A stretch of 64,000 nucleotides of DNA from CAXRDE01 sp964229355 (GCA_964229355.1 CAXRDE010000019.1:186001-250000), one strand, 5' to 3'. Positions 15,814 through 25,487 are shown, counted from the first letter of the stretch. Made by a program: numbers and translations. Notes: a model not told the origin generated them from the letters alone.

Positions 15814-17939
15814 GGCTGAGACAGCCCCATCGCTTTCAGCAGAAAAGCCTGCTTAAAGGCCGTTTCTTTTAAGGCTTCATAGCGCCCACTGGCGCCCGAA
15901 TGGCCCGCCGCCATGTTGGTCTTGAGCAGCAAGGTCTGGTCTCCCGTATGATGTGTACGCAGCTTCGCCATCAATTTGGCCGGTTCCCAGTACTTCACAC
16001 GGGGATCATTGAGCCCGCCCAACACCAACATATACGGGTAAGCCTGCGCCCGCACATTGTCATAGGGCGAATAACTCTTGATATAGTCGTAGTACGGTTT
16101 TTCGTTGGGGTTGCCCCACTCTTCGTACTCCGTCACCGTCAGCGGCAAACTGGCGTCCAGCATGGTGTTTAAGGCATCCACAAAGGGTACATCCGCAATC
16201 ACGGCCCGAAACAGATCCGGGCGCAAATTGGTCACAGCTCCCATCAACAGTCCGCCCGCAGAACCGCCTTCAATCACCAGACGCCGGGGCTGGGTAAACC
16301 CGGACTGTACCAGGTAGTCACCCACCGCAATAAAGTCGGTAAAGCTGTTCTTCTTGTGCAGCAACTTGCCGTCGTCATACCATTCGCGGCCCATTTCCAA
16401 GCCCCCCCGAATATGGGCAATGGCATAGACAAAGCCCCGGTTTAACAGGGGAATCATGCTGGAGGTGAAGTCAGGGTCGGTGCTGACCCCATAGGCGCCA
16501 TAACTGTACAAATAGGTGGGGTTTTGCCCATTTTTTTGCAAGCCCTTTTTATACACCAGCGTCAGGGGTACTTTGACCCCATCGGGTGCTGTGGCATGGT
16601 GGCGTTCCATCACGTAGTCGCTCGCCACATAGCCCTGAACTTTGTCTTGCTTTTTCAAGGTCAATTGGCGCTGCCCCAGATCGTAATCAAACACCGACCA
16701 GGGGGTCACCAGCGAGGCATAATCGACCCGCAAACGGTTGGCCCCGTAATCTTGCTCTGCTGTAGGCCAAATCGAAGCCACCGCATCAGGGAAAGGAATC
16801 TCCCAGCGGTCCTGGGTTTGAAAATCATAGGCCTGCACGAACAAACGGGCATCACTGCGGTAACTCAGGGTCAAAAAGTCTTTAAACACCTGAATAGAGT
16901 CCAGTTGTGACTGGGGACGTTCCGGAATGAGCTCTTGCCAGTGGGCCCGATCCGGCTGATGGAGCGGGGCTTGCATCACCCGAAATCCCCGCGCCCCGTC
17001 ATTGGTACTAAAAATCCATTGGTCACCGTGGTGCTCCACATCATACTGAATGCCCTGACGGCGTGCCTGCATCAATTGGGGCGCCTGGGTGGGCTTCTGG
17101 GCCGGAATAAAATGATTTTCGCTGGTGGTATTGCTTTCCAAATGCAGAATCAGGTAGTCACCACTGCTGGTTTTAGACACCTCTACATTAAAGCGTTCAT
17201 CGGGCTCATGGTATACCAACACATCATCGCGCTGGGGCTGCCCCAGGGTATGACGAAACAAACGATCGGGGCGATTGGCTGCGTCAATGGTGTTGTAGAA
17301 AAGGGTTTGGTTGTCAGCGGCCCATTCGGCACTGTAATAGGTTCCCTCCAGGCGATCCTTCAGCACCGTGCCCGTCTGCAGGTCTTTGATCGCAAGGGTA
17401 TAGCTTTCTGCCCCTGTGGTATCGAGGGCATACGCCAAATAGCGCTGGTTGGGACTCAATTTAAACAGCCCCAACGCCAAATAGTCATGGCCTTTGGCTT
17501 CGGCGTTTAGATCCAGGAGAATTTCTTCTGGGGCCGTCATGCTGCCCTTGCGGCGGCAATATATACGGTAGTTCTTGCCCGCTTCGGTACGCGAGTAGTA
17601 AAAATAGTCTCCCTTTTGACGGGGCACACTCTGATCATCGGCGGTCAAATAGCCCACCATCTCGTTGTACAGCTGGTTTTGTAAGGGCTGGGTATCGGCC
17701 ATCCAGTGTGCTGTATAGCTATTTTCGGCTTGCAGGTATTTCAGGACCTGGGGATTGTCTTGTTCGCGCAGCCAGAAATAAGGGTCTACCCGTCGGTCGC
17801 CGTGCAGGGTCATTTCATGGGGCTGCTTTTCGGCCACGGGCGGCGTCATCGCCAGGGCGCCGGGGGCAAGAAGAAGGCCTGTACACAGCAGTCCAAGACT
17901 GAGCTTTGAAAAAGAAGAAAAGGCAGAAAAGGTCGACAT
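15810..17939 (-). CDS. S9A prolyl oligopeptidase / oligopeptidase B, exported
   Basis: This 709-residue serine peptidase of family S9A has an N-terminal signal peptide (hydrophobic segment ending APGALA), so it acts in the periplasm. The seven-bladed propeller spans about residues 80-420. The C-terminal hydrolase domain carries the triad Ser560 (GGSAGGLL), Asp645 (GGLNDPRV) and His680 (AAGHSGASGRY). The two acidic residues before NPNEKPYYDYIKSYSPYDN resemble oligopeptidase B, which cuts after basic residues in short peptides. The ATG at 17939 is preferred. A GTG two codons upstream overlaps the AGG ribosome-site region. Confidence 0.9.
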   Translation of the reverse strand: MSTFSAFSSFSKLSLGLLCTGLLLAPGALAMTPPVAEKQPHEMTLHGDRRVDPYFWLREQDNPQVLKYLQAENSYTAHWMADTQPLQNQLYNEMVGYLTADDQSVPRQKGDYFYYSRTEAGKNYRIYCRRKGSMTAPEEILLDLNAEAKGHDYLALGLFKLSPNQRYLAYALDTTGAESYTLAIKDLQTGTVLKDRLEGTYYSAEWAADNQTLFYNTIDAANRPDRLFRHTLGQPQRDDVLVYHEPDERFNVEVSKTSSGDYLILHLESNTTSENHFIPAQKPTQAPQLMQARRQGIQYDVEHHGDQWIFSTNDGARGFRVMQAPLHQPDRAHWQELIPERPQSQLDSIQVFKDFLTLSYRSDARLFVQAYDFQTQDRWEIPFPDAVASIWPTAEQDYGANRLRVDYASLVTPWSVFDYDLGQRQLTLKKQDKVQGYVASDYVMERHHATAPDGVKVPLTLVYKKGLQKNGQNPTYLYSYGAYGVSTDPDFTSSMIPLLNRGFVYAIAHIRGGLEMGREWYDDGKLLHKKNSFTDFIAVGDYLVQSGFTQPRRLVIEGGSAGGLLMGAVTNLRPDLFRAVIADVPFVDALNTMLDASLPLTVTEYEEWGNPNEKPYYDYIKSYSPYDNVRAQAYPYMLVLGGLNDPRVKYWEPAKLMAKLRTHHTGDQTLLLKTNMAAGHSGASGRYEALKETAFKQAFLLKAMGLSQP

Positions 17940-18045
17940 AAGCACCTGCTTTACGTGAAAGAATCTGCGGTATTATCTCGTGAGAAAAGCCCGTTGGCAA
18001 GGACGCGCTCTTTTCCTTTTCAATACTTTTTTTACATGAGAGGGG

Positions 18046-18075
18046 TTTACATTGCCTCTGCTTTTTGCCTATGAT
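18046..18075 (+). promoter_or_regulatory. Sigma-70-like promoter for the META lipoprotein gene
   Basis: TTTACA (18046-18051) and TATGAT (18070-18075) are separated by 18 bases, in a 210-base intergenic region between divergent genes. Each hexamer matches the consensus at five of six positions. It lies 73 bases upstream of an AAAGGAG ribosome site and ATG. Confidence 0.45.
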
Positions 18076-18148
18076 AGAAGCAAGCGAAGAGTTGACATTA
18101 TGTAAACAAATAGAATAAAAAATAAAAGGTACAAAGGAGATAATAAAA

Positions 18149-19480
18149 ATGTCTAAAACATTTCTAATTGCCCTCTCACTCTTTCTGGCCAGTTGTGGCA
18201 CCGGTCAAAGCCCCAATCCGGTCAATCCTAACCAACCCGATCAGGGTAACACCGTCATTGACGGTCAGAACCAAAGCAAAATCCTCTTCGTGGACAGCCA
18301 GCTCGCCACCTGTAGCGGTGTGGGCCTTACCCAGTGTATGCGGGTACGCAGTAACGCCAGTCAAGACTGGAAACTCTTTTATGGAAATATCAAAGGCTTT
18401 GATTACGAACCTGGCTACACCTACCAATTACAGGTCACCGAGTCTAAAATCGCAAACCCACCCGCCGATGGCTCCTCCATTCAAACAACCCTGGTGAAAG
18501 TGCTCAAAAAAGAGGCCGTGGCCGCCACCTCGAAACTGGCAAACACCGAGTGGGTCTACCAGAGCCTGAGCAGCAACGGAGAACGCACAGCGGTGCTCCC
18601 CAACACCCACGTCACCCTCAATTTTAGCGACACACGGGCCTCAGGTGACTCGGGTTGCAATGCCTACGGAGGCGAGTACAGCCAAAACGGCAATCAGGTG
18701 AGCTTTGAAACCCTTATCAGTACCAAAAAAGCCTGCTTAGACGACGCCACCACCCAACAAGAACAGCGCTTCTTAACCCACCTGAGTCAGGTCTCTCAAT
18801 ACAGCATCAACCAGGACACCCTGACCTTGAGCGACAACAAAGGCAACCAGCTCAGCTTTCAACGGCTGGAGACCAAAACCCTCTTTGTGGACAGTCAATT
18901 GGCCACCTGCACCGGTGTGGGGCCCATGCAATGTATGCGGGTGCGCAGCGATGCCAGTCAGGACTGGACGCTCTTTTATGACACAATTGAAGGCTTTAAT
19001 TACGAAGCGGGCTACACTTACGAACTTCGGGTGAGCGAAACCCCGGTAGAGAATCCCCCTGCTGACGGTTCATCTATCAAAACAACCCTGATCGAAGTGG
19101 TCAAAAAAGAACCCGTCGCCACCGCCAGCCTGGCCAATACCCAGTGGGTGTATCAGAGCCTGAAGGCTGAGGGAGCACTCAAAACGGTGTTGCCCGAGAC
19201 CGAGCTTACCCTCAACTTTACAGACACGCAGGCGTCAGGAAACGCAGGCTGTAACCTGTTTTCAGGAGCCTATAGCCAAAACGGTGCGCAACTGAGCTTT
19301 AGCAGTTTGGTGAGCACCGAACGCGCCTGTTTAGACGCTGAGGCCACCCAGCAAGAACAAGACTTCTTACGCCATCTGGGTCAGGTAACCCAGGCGAGCT
19401 TAAACCAGGATCTGTTGGTGTTAACCGACAGCACGGGTGCCCAGCTCAATTTTAAAGCCAAAACCACCGGTGCTAACTAG
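18149..19480 (+). CDS. Lipoprotein with duplicated DUF4377-META module
   Basis: This 443-residue lipoprotein (lipobox LASC, Cys16) consists of a short Asn/Pro-rich linker and two copies of one module. Each module is a DUF4377-like domain (opening LFVDSQLATC and closing in a VTE/VSE strand) followed by a META domain (LANTEWVYQSL, then SGDSGCNAYGG). META domains occur in HslJ-type heat-shock-related proteins and in proteins linked to novobiocin resistance. Their biochemical role is not settled. Paired cysteines recur at the same place in each META copy (SGCN and KACLD; AGCN and RACLD), which suggests disulfides. It starts with AAAGGAG at a good distance and ends sharing a CTAG with the convergent reductase gene. 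Confidence 0.85.
   Translation: MSKTFLIALSLFLASCGTGQSPNPVNPNQPDQGNTVIDGQNQSKILFVDSQLATCSGVGLTQCMRVRSNASQDWKLFYGNIKGFDYEPGYTYQLQVTESKIANPPADGSSIQTTLVKVLKKEAVAATSKLANTEWVYQSLSSNGERTAVLPNTHVTLNFSDTRASGDSGCNAYGGEYSQNGNQVSFETLISTKKACLDDATTQQEQRFLTHLSQVSQYSINQDTLTLSDNKGNQLSFQRLETKTLFVDSQLATCTGVGPMQCMRVRSDASQDWTLFYDTIEGFNYEAGYTYELRVSETPVENPPADGSSIKTTLIEVVKKEPVATASLANTQWVYQSLKAEGALKTVLPETELTLNFTDTQASGNAGCNLFSGAYSQNGAQLSFSSLVSTERACLDAEATQQEQDFLRHLGQVTQASLNQDLLVLTDSTGAQLNFKAKTTGAN
18281..19456 (+). repeat. Intragenic tandem duplication (199-codon period)
   Basis: Copy one spans about 18281-18865 and copy two about 18878-19456. Matching landmarks are FVDSQLATC, MRVRS-ASQDW, NPPADGSSI, GC-N and ACLD. 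They recur 597 bases apart. Divergence between copies is moderate at both DNA and protein level, so the duplication is not very recent. Confidence 0.85.
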
Positions 19481-20826
19481 TCTGCCAAAATGCGAAAACG
19501 GGCTTTGTTGGCCGCCTGTAACACCGGATCCCACACCGGAGAAAAAGGCGGCGCATAAGCCAAATCCAGGTCCGAAAAGGCCACAATGTCCATGTCAGCG
19601 CTAATGGCCGTCGCCACAATGTCGGCCCGCTTGCCCAGACTGGGATCCTGACCCGCCAGCAGCGCCCCCAACAGCTGGTGGGTTTCGCTGTGGTACAGCA
19701 ATTGCACCCAGACCTCGGCATGGCCGGCGTAATAGTGGGCCTTGCTGCCCGAGGTAGCCTCTGCTACCGCAAAGGGAATCCCTGCTTTTTTCGCGGCTTC
19801 CGCATCAAGTCCCGTGCGAGATACCACATAATCAAAGACCTTGGTCACCGCGGTGCCCAGCACACCGGGGAAGCGTTCTGTACCGCCACAGATATGGGTT
19901 CCGGCGACCCGTCCCTGGCGGTTGGCCGTCAGCGCTAAGGGAATATACACCGGCTTTTTGAGCACCCGGTGAAAAGACTCTGCACAATCTCCGGCGGCAT
20001 AAATATCCGCCACTTTGGTTTGCTGGTAAGCATTCACCGCCAGCGCACCGGTCTCACCCAGAGGAATCCCTGAATCCTTTAAAAAGCTCACATTGGGGCG
20101 CACGCCCAGGCTTACAATCACCACCTCTGCGTCAAAGTTCCCCTGATCTGTTAAAACCTGTGTGACAGCACCCGCTTCGCCGGCAAAGCCCTCCACCGTC
20201 AGGTCTAAGTGAACCTTCACCCCTTGCTCCTGCAATTCCTTCACAATATGGGTGGTAATGTGTGGGTGTAGATTGCCCATCACCCCCGACTGTTTTTCTA
20301 AGATCGTTACATCCAGTCCGCGTTTTTTAAGGCCTTCTGCCATTTCCAGGCCAATGTAACCCGCACCCACAATCACCACTTTTTTGCGTCCAGCTTGCAA
20401 CAGGGCCTCTAAACGGCGCGAATCTGCCAGGGTTTTGACCGCCAACACGCCTTCCAGTTCTCGGCCTGGCCAGGGCGGCAAAATGGCCTGGGCCCCGGTG
20501 GCAATCAGCAGTTTATCGTAGTGCTGGGTGAAGGTTTCGCCCTGGGCGTTGCGGACCTGCACCTGCTTGTGTTCAGGCAAGACCGCCATGACTTCGTGTT
20601 CAATGCGTACGTCAACACCCTTTTTGTGAAACGCCTCAGGGGTGACCACCACCAGTTCATCTAAGTGCTCGACTTCACCCCCAAAGAAATAAGGAATACC
20701 GCAGGCCCCATAAGAGGTATCTTTGCCTTTTTCAAACACGATCACCTGCCATTCAGGCTGACGTCGGCGAATTTGCATGGCCGCGCTCATACCCGCTGCG
20801 TCACCACCGATAATCACAATCTTCAT
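19477..20826 (-). CDS. CoA-disulfide reductase-like FAD/NAD(P) oxidoreductase
   Basis: This 449-residue flavoprotein belongs to the single-cysteine disulfide reductase group (CoA-disulfide reductase, NADH oxidase/peroxidase). It has the FAD-binding start VIIGGDAAGMSAA, the redox site SYGACGIPYFFGG with Cys42, a second dinucleotide fold (VGAGYIGLEMAEGL), and the FAD motif DIYAAGDCAE. The C-terminal dimerisation domain is present. No rhodanese domain is fused. CoADRs reduce CoA disulfides or persulfides; NADH oxidase is the main alternative and is not excluded. The start has an AAGGAG ribosome site. An AT-rich dyad at 20862-20881 sits at its promoter. Confidence 0.85.
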   Translation of the reverse strand: MKIVIIGGDAAGMSAAMQIRRRQPEWQVIVFEKGKDTSYGACGIPYFFGGEVEHLDELVVVTPEAFHKKGVDVRIEHEVMAVLPEHKQVQVRNAQGETFTQHYDKLLIATGAQAILPPWPGRELEGVLAVKTLADSRRLEALLQAGRKKVVIVGAGYIGLEMAEGLKKRGLDVTILEKQSGVMGNLHPHITTHIVKELQEQGVKVHLDLTVEGFAGEAGAVTQVLTDQGNFDAEVVIVSLGVRPNVSFLKDSGIPLGETGALAVNAYQQTKVADIYAAGDCAESFHRVLKKPVYIPLALTANRQGRVAGTHICGGTERFPGVLGTAVTKVFDYVVSRTGLDAEAAKKAGIPFAVAEATSGSKAHYYAGHAEVWVQLLYHSETHQLLGALLAGQDPSLGKRADIVATAISADMDIVAFSDLDLAYAPPFSPVWDPVLQAANKARFRILAD

Positions 20827-20861
20827 AAGGGTCTCCTTGATCAGAGAAATAATGCATTAAA

Positions 20862-20881
20862 ATATACCATAGGGCGTATAT
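20862..20881 (-). promoter_or_regulatory. Dyad operator candidate upstream of the reductase gene
   Basis: ATATAC (20862-20867), eight bases and GTATAT (20876-20881) form a perfect inverted repeat with a G-run (AGGG) inside the spacer. It overlaps a possible minus-strand -10 (TATATT, 20861-20866). The arrangement of ATACC followed by GGG and a closing TAT resembles operators of the CsoR/CstR family. ArsR-type binding is an alternative. Confidence 0.35.
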
Positions 20882-20935
20882 GTCGTGTTATTAAAATAAT
20901 GCTAAATCAACATCAAAATACACATACCCATAGCA

Positions 20936-23900
20936 TCAAAACAAATCTTTCATCCCCCATCCTTTCCAAATCATATACACACAGGGAATCACAATCAGGG
21001 TCAGGACCGTCGACGAGATCATCCCGCCAATCATGGGGGCTGCAATAGGCTGCATAATATCTGAGCCCACCTCTGTGGCCCACATGATCGGCACCAACCC
21101 CATAATCGTGGTGCTGACCGTCATCAGTTTAGGACGCACCCGCAACACGGCCCCTTCCACAATGCAGGCGAACAAATCCGCTCGGGTCTGCAAGCGCCCC
21201 TGGGCCAGCCAGGTCTTGTAGGTGCTGTCGAGGTACAACAACATGACAATGCCTGTTTCGGCAGCCACACCCGCCAGGGCGATCATGCCCACCCACACCG
21301 CCACGGACAGGTTATACCCCATGAACTTCACAAACCACACCGCCCCAATCAGGGCAAAGGGCAGCGACAGCATAATCAGGGCCGCCTCAGACAGCGAGCG
21401 AAAATTAAAATAGAGCAGTATAAAAATAAGCATCAGGGTCAGGGGCAGCACCCATTGTAACTGGGCCTGAACCCGCTGCATGGCTTCATACTGGCCACTC
21501 CAACGGTAGGTGTACCCCGCCGGAAAGCTTACCGTGTCACGAATGTGCGCCTCGGCAGCCGCCACATAACGACCGGGGTCTATATCCACCACATCCACCG
21601 CAATGGTGGTGGACAATTGCCCATCCTCAGACTTAATCATGGGCGGTCCCGTGGTCAGGGAGATATCGACCACCTGTTTGAGGGGAATATGATCGCCGGT
21701 GGGGGTACTCACCAGCACATTGCCCAGGCTTTCAGGATCTTCACGAAAGGCACGGGCATAGCGTACATTCACCGAATAGCGTTCCCGCCCTTCAACAGTG
21801 GTGGTCACCTGACTGCCGCCAATGGCACTTTCGAGAGTATCTTCAATGGCTTTGACGCTAAGGCCATAACGGGCGGCGTCTTCTCGGCGAATCTTGAGGT
21901 CCAAATAATAGCCTCCTGTGCTGCGGTCCGCAAACACCGAGCGGGTTTGGGGCAGGGTTTTGAGCTGGGCCTCTAAAGCCTTGCCCAAATTTTCTAAGGT
22001 TTTTAGATCTGGTCCCAGCAGCTTAATGCCCAGCGGGGTACGAATGCCCGTGGCCAACATGTCAATGCGGCCTTTAATGGGCATGGTCCAGCCGTTGCTG
22101 ACCCCTGGCAGGGTCAACAATTCATTCATTTCGGCCTCTAGCTTTTGCGGGGTCATGCCCGCACGCCACTGCGACTTGGGTTTAAAAGTAATAATGGTTT
22201 CCACCATGCTCAGGGGCGCAGGGTCAGTAGAGGTTTCCGCCCGTCCCACCTTGCCAAAAACCGTCTCTACCTCTGGCAGGGTGCGCAAAAGCTTGTTTTG
22301 CACCTGCAAAAGCCGCTGGGCTTCGGTAATCGAGACACCGGGCAAGGTGGTAGGCATATACATGCTGCTGCCTTCCCAGAGACGCGGCATAAATTCAGAA
22401 CCCAGCCCCTGATACACCGGCCAGGTCAGCGCCAAAGCAAGCAAGCTCAGGGCCACCACGCCCCAGCGCCACCGCAAACACAGCTTGACCACTGGCGCGT
22501 ACAGGGCAATCAACACACGGGTCACCGGGTGCTTGTGCTCAGGGTAAATTTTGCCCCGCACCAGCCAGTGCATGAGTAAAGGCACCAGGGTCACCGACAG
22601 CAGCGCCGCAAAGAACATCGAAAAGGTTTTGGTATACGCCAGCGGTTTAAACAAGCGGCCTTCCTGGTCTTGCAGAATAAACACGGGCAAAAAGCTCACG
22701 GTAATAATCAAGAGTGCAAAAAACAAAGAGGGCCCCACCTCCTGCGCTGCCGCCAAAATCACAGCCTGACGATCCTGATCCGGGTGGGCCTCTAAACGCT
22801 TATGGGCATTTTCAATCATGACAATGGCCGAGTCCACCATGGCCCCAATCGCAATCGCAATGCCTCCCAATGACATAATATTGGCACTCAGACCCAACCA
22901 GTGCATGGGCAAAAAGGCAATCAACACCGCCAACGGCAGCGTAATCACCGCCACCAGCGCCGAGCGCACATGCAGCAAAAAAAGCACACACACCAGTGCC
23001 ACCACCAGGGACTCTTCTCCCAGCTTATGCTTCAGGGTATTCAGGGCTTCATCTATCAAGTGGCTGCGGTCATAGGTCACCACCAACGCCACACCCTCAG
23101 GAAAAGCCGAGCGGTTTTTTTCAATTTCTGCTTTGACTCGGCTCAGCACTTCCCGCATATTCTCACCCATGCGCACCATCACAATGCCGCCCACGGCTTC
23201 GCCTTCGCCATTTAATTCCACCAGCCCCCGACGCAACTCAGGCCCCAAAGCTACCGAGGCCAATTGCCTGATCAGCAAAGGAGTCCCCGCACGGTCCACT
23301 TTCACCACCACGTTTTCAATGTCCGCAACGGTTTTGAGATAGCCCCTGCCCCGAATCATGTACTCCCGCCCCGTCATTTCTAAGGAGCGGCCGCCCACAT
23401 CGTTATTGCTCTCTTGCAAGGCCTTGCGAATCTGGCCCAGCGACACGTCATAAGCCCGCAATAAATTGGGGTCTACGGTCACCTGGTATTGTTTGACAAA
23501 GCCCCCCACGGAGGCCACATCGGCCACACCAGGCACCGCCCGTAACCAGTAACGCAGGTTCCAATCCTGAAAGCTGCGCAATTCGGCGAGGTTGTGCTGA
23601 CCACTTTTGTCAATCAGGGCGTATTGCAGGCCCCAACCCACGCCCGTGGCATCGGGCCCCAGGCGGGGAGCCACCCCTTCGGGCAATTGGGCGGTCACCG
23701 TATTGAGATATTCTAAGACCCGGCTGCGGGCCCAGTACATGTCGGTGCCATCTTCAAAAATGGCGTACACAAAGCTCATACCAAACATGGATTGCGCCCG
23801 CACCGTTTTAATGCGCGGCGCTGACAGTAAGGTGGTGGCAATGGGATAGGTAATCTGATCCTCCATAATGTCAGGGCTGCGGCCTTTCCATTCGGTAAAG

Positions 23901-24088
23901 ACAATCACCTGGGTATCTGAAAGATCAGGAATGGCGTCTAAGGGCAATTGCCGAAACGCCTGATAACCACCGAGGGCGAGCAAAAAGGTCACCACCAGAA
24001 TGGCAAAGGGATTGGCCACCGAAAAGGCGATGACCCGTGCCAAAACGCCCTGATGAACCGTGGGTAACTCAGTGTCCTGCATGGGCAT
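20936..24088 (-). CDS. cusA: CusA-type Cu(I)/Ag(I) RND efflux pump
   Basis: This 1050-residue RND pump has the TM4 motif AIAIGAMVDSAIVMIEN (about 411-427) of the monovalent-cation HME class. The three methionines that bind Cu(I)/Ag(I) in E. coli CusA (573, 623, 672) are matched by Met578 (SMYMPTTLPG), Met628 (APLSMVET) and Met677 (GRIDMLATGI), a constant offset of five. This is strong evidence for Cu/Ag specificity. It overlaps cusB by 20 bases and ends the operon. Together with CusB- and CusC-like proteins it would export Cu(I) from periplasm or cytoplasm to the outside. Confidence 0.95.
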   Translation of the reverse strand: MPMQDTELPTVHQGVLARVIAFSVANPFAILVVTFLLALGGYQAFRQLPLDAIPDLSDTQVIVFTEWKGRSPDIMEDQITYPIATTLLSAPRIKTVRAQSMFGMSFVYAIFEDGTDMYWARSRVLEYLNTVTAQLPEGVAPRLGPDATGVGWGLQYALIDKSGQHNLAELRSFQDWNLRYWLRAVPGVADVASVGGFVKQYQVTVDPNLLRAYDVSLGQIRKALQESNNDVGGRSLEMTGREYMIRGRGYLKTVADIENVVVKVDRAGTPLLIRQLASVALGPELRRGLVELNGEGEAVGGIVMVRMGENMREVLSRVKAEIEKNRSAFPEGVALVVTYDRSHLIDEALNTLKHKLGEESLVVALVCVLFLLHVRSALVAVITLPLAVLIAFLPMHWLGLSANIMSLGGIAIAIGAMVDSAIVMIENAHKRLEAHPDQDRQAVILAAAQEVGPSLFFALLIITVSFLPVFILQDQEGRLFKPLAYTKTFSMFFAALLSVTLVPLLMHWLVRGKIYPEHKHPVTRVLIALYAPVVKLCLRWRWGVVALSLLALALTWPVYQGLGSEFMPRLWEGSSMYMPTTLPGVSITEAQRLLQVQNKLLRTLPEVETVFGKVGRAETSTDPAPLSMVETIITFKPKSQWRAGMTPQKLEAEMNELLTLPGVSNGWTMPIKGRIDMLATGIRTPLGIKLLGPDLKTLENLGKALEAQLKTLPQTRSVFADRSTGGYYLDLKIRREDAARYGLSVKAIEDTLESAIGGSQVTTTVEGRERYSVNVRYARAFREDPESLGNVLVSTPTGDHIPLKQVVDISLTTGPPMIKSEDGQLSTTIAVDVVDIDPGRYVAAAEAHIRDTVSFPAGYTYRWSGQYEAMQRVQAQLQWVLPLTLMLIFILLYFNFRSLSEAALIMLSLPFALIGAVWFVKFMGYNLSVAVWVGMIALAGVAAETGIVMLLYLDSTYKTWLAQGRLQTRADLFACIVEGAVLRVRPKLMTVSTTIMGLVPIMWATEVGSDIMQPIAAPMIGGMISSTVLTLIVIPCVYMIWKGWGMKDLF

Positions 24089-25487
24089 TGCCTCCCTTTC
24101 CAGCGGCTCCAGAGGGACTCATTTGCCGAATCACCGCCTGCAATTGACTTTCTGCATCCACTAAAAATTGGGCATCGGTCAATACCGTGGTGCCTTTCTC
24201 TGGCCCTTTTAAAAGCAAATAATCCGCACCCATGCGCTCACCCACCGTGACCGCAGTGGGATAAAAAGTGCCTCCGGTACCCACCACAAAAACAAATTGC
24301 TCTCGCCCCGTATCAATCACCGCCGCCGCAGGCACGGTGCGTTGACGTTGACCGGAACCCACATTAAGGGTCAAATGAGCAAACATATTGGGTTTGAGGC
24401 GCTGTTGGGGATTCGCCAGCACCACCCGCACATTGGCGGTGCGGGTTTGGGCGTCTAAGATGGGGTCAATGTAAGAGACCCGACCGCTCAGACGTTGACC
24501 GGGCAAAAAAGGCAACTCCACCTCTGCAGACTGTCCCACTTCTACTTTGGCGATATCGCTTTCGTAGATCTTGCCCTGGACCCACACCGTGTCTAAATTG
24601 GCCAGGGTATACAGCGTGGTTCCGGCAGTCACCCGCATCCCCGCCACGGCATCGAGTTGTGTGACCACACCGCTTTGCTGAGCGTACACGGTCAGGGCGC
24701 GTTGCGGCACGCCTGAACGCTCCAGTTCCGCAATTTGGGCGGGGGTTAAGTCATAGAGTTTAAGTTTTTCTTCGGCGGCTTCAAACAAGCGAGCAGCCAT
24801 GTTTTCGGTCTGCTGGAGGCTCCCCAAAAGGCCTTCACCCTGTAAACGCTCCAGGGCATCTTTGGCACTGAGATATTCTCGCTGGGCGGCCACCAATTCA
24901 GGGCTGTACAGGCGAAAAAGGGCTTGACCGGCTTTGACCTGTTGCCCCACAAAGCGCACAAAGATCTCTTCGATCCATCCCTCGTATTTGGTATGCACAT
25001 GGGCATAACGCTCGGTGTTGGTTTCAATCCGCGCCACGGTGCGCAAGGGTCGGTAAGCCACTTTTTCTTGAATTTTAGCGGTTTTCACACCGATCAACTG
25101 TTGGCGGGTGGGGTTAATTTTTACGGCTGCTCGCTCTTGAAGATTTGTCATGGATTCCGAGGTCTGGGCCATCGGTGCAGCGGTTTCCACCTTTTCTAAG
25201 TTCATGCCACAAATCGGGCAATTGCCTGGATGATCCTGCACAATTTGCGGATGCATCGGACAACGGTACAATGCCGCCTTGCTTTGGTTTGCCACAAAAG
25301 GATCAGAGGATGCCATGGGAGAAGATGATCCCTGCAATTTGGACATGTCCAGTTGCGACATGTCTAAGGTTTCTGTGGCCTGAGAGCCGGCATTCAGCCA
25401 GCGTCCACCATAAAGTAAGACGCCAAACAGGACCACACTGACGAATACGGTTAAAAAGAAGGTTTTGCGTTGAAAAAAAGACGTCAT
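24069..25487 (-). CDS. cusB: CusB-type periplasmic adaptor with heavy-metal-binding domain
   Basis: This 472-residue membrane fusion protein has an N-terminal anchor (about 8-27). A Met/Asp-rich stretch (LDMSQLDMSK, 41-50) is followed by a heavy-metal-binding domain at 73-101 with the pattern YRCPMHP, then PGNCPICGM (Cys76, His79, Cys90, Cys93). The usual lipoyl, hairpin, barrel and membrane-proximal domains follow, and the C-terminus ends HAGH. The extra N-terminal metal domain may receive Cu(I) from a chaperone. It starts in an ATGA overlap with the cusC stop and overlaps cusA by 20 bases, so the operon is fully coupled. Confidence 0.92.
   Translation of the reverse strand: MTSFFQRKTFFLTVFVSVVLFGVLLYGGRWLNAGSQATETLDMSQLDMSKLQGSSSPMASSDPFVANQSKAALYRCPMHPQIVQDHPGNCPICGMNLEKVETAAPMAQTSESMTNLQERAAVKINPTRQQLIGVKTAKIQEKVAYRPLRTVARIETNTERYAHVHTKYEGWIEEIFVRFVGQQVKAGQALFRLYSPELVAAQREYLSAKDALERLQGEGLLGSLQQTENMAARLFEAAEEKLKLYDLTPAQIAELERSGVPQRALTVYAQQSGVVTQLDAVAGMRVTAGTTLYTLANLDTVWVQGKIYESDIAKVEVGQSAEVELPFLPGQRLSGRVSYIDPILDAQTRTANVRVVLANPQQRLKPNMFAHLTLNVGSGQRQRTVPAAAVIDTGREQFVFVVGTGGTFYPTAVTVGERMGADYLLLKGPEKGTTVLTDAQFLVDAESQLQAVIRQMSPSGAAGKGGNAHAGH

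Noticed and set aside
16935..17510. 191-codon open frame on the plus strand
   Set aside because: It lies wholly antisense to the S9 peptidase, whose catalytic residues and length are intact. High G/C at third positions creates long antisense frames. No ribosome site or recognisable domain.
18092..18116. TTGACA followed by TAGAAT before the META lipoprotein gene
   Set aside because: The spacer is 13 bases. The TTTACA-N18-TATGAT pair upstream is a better promoter.
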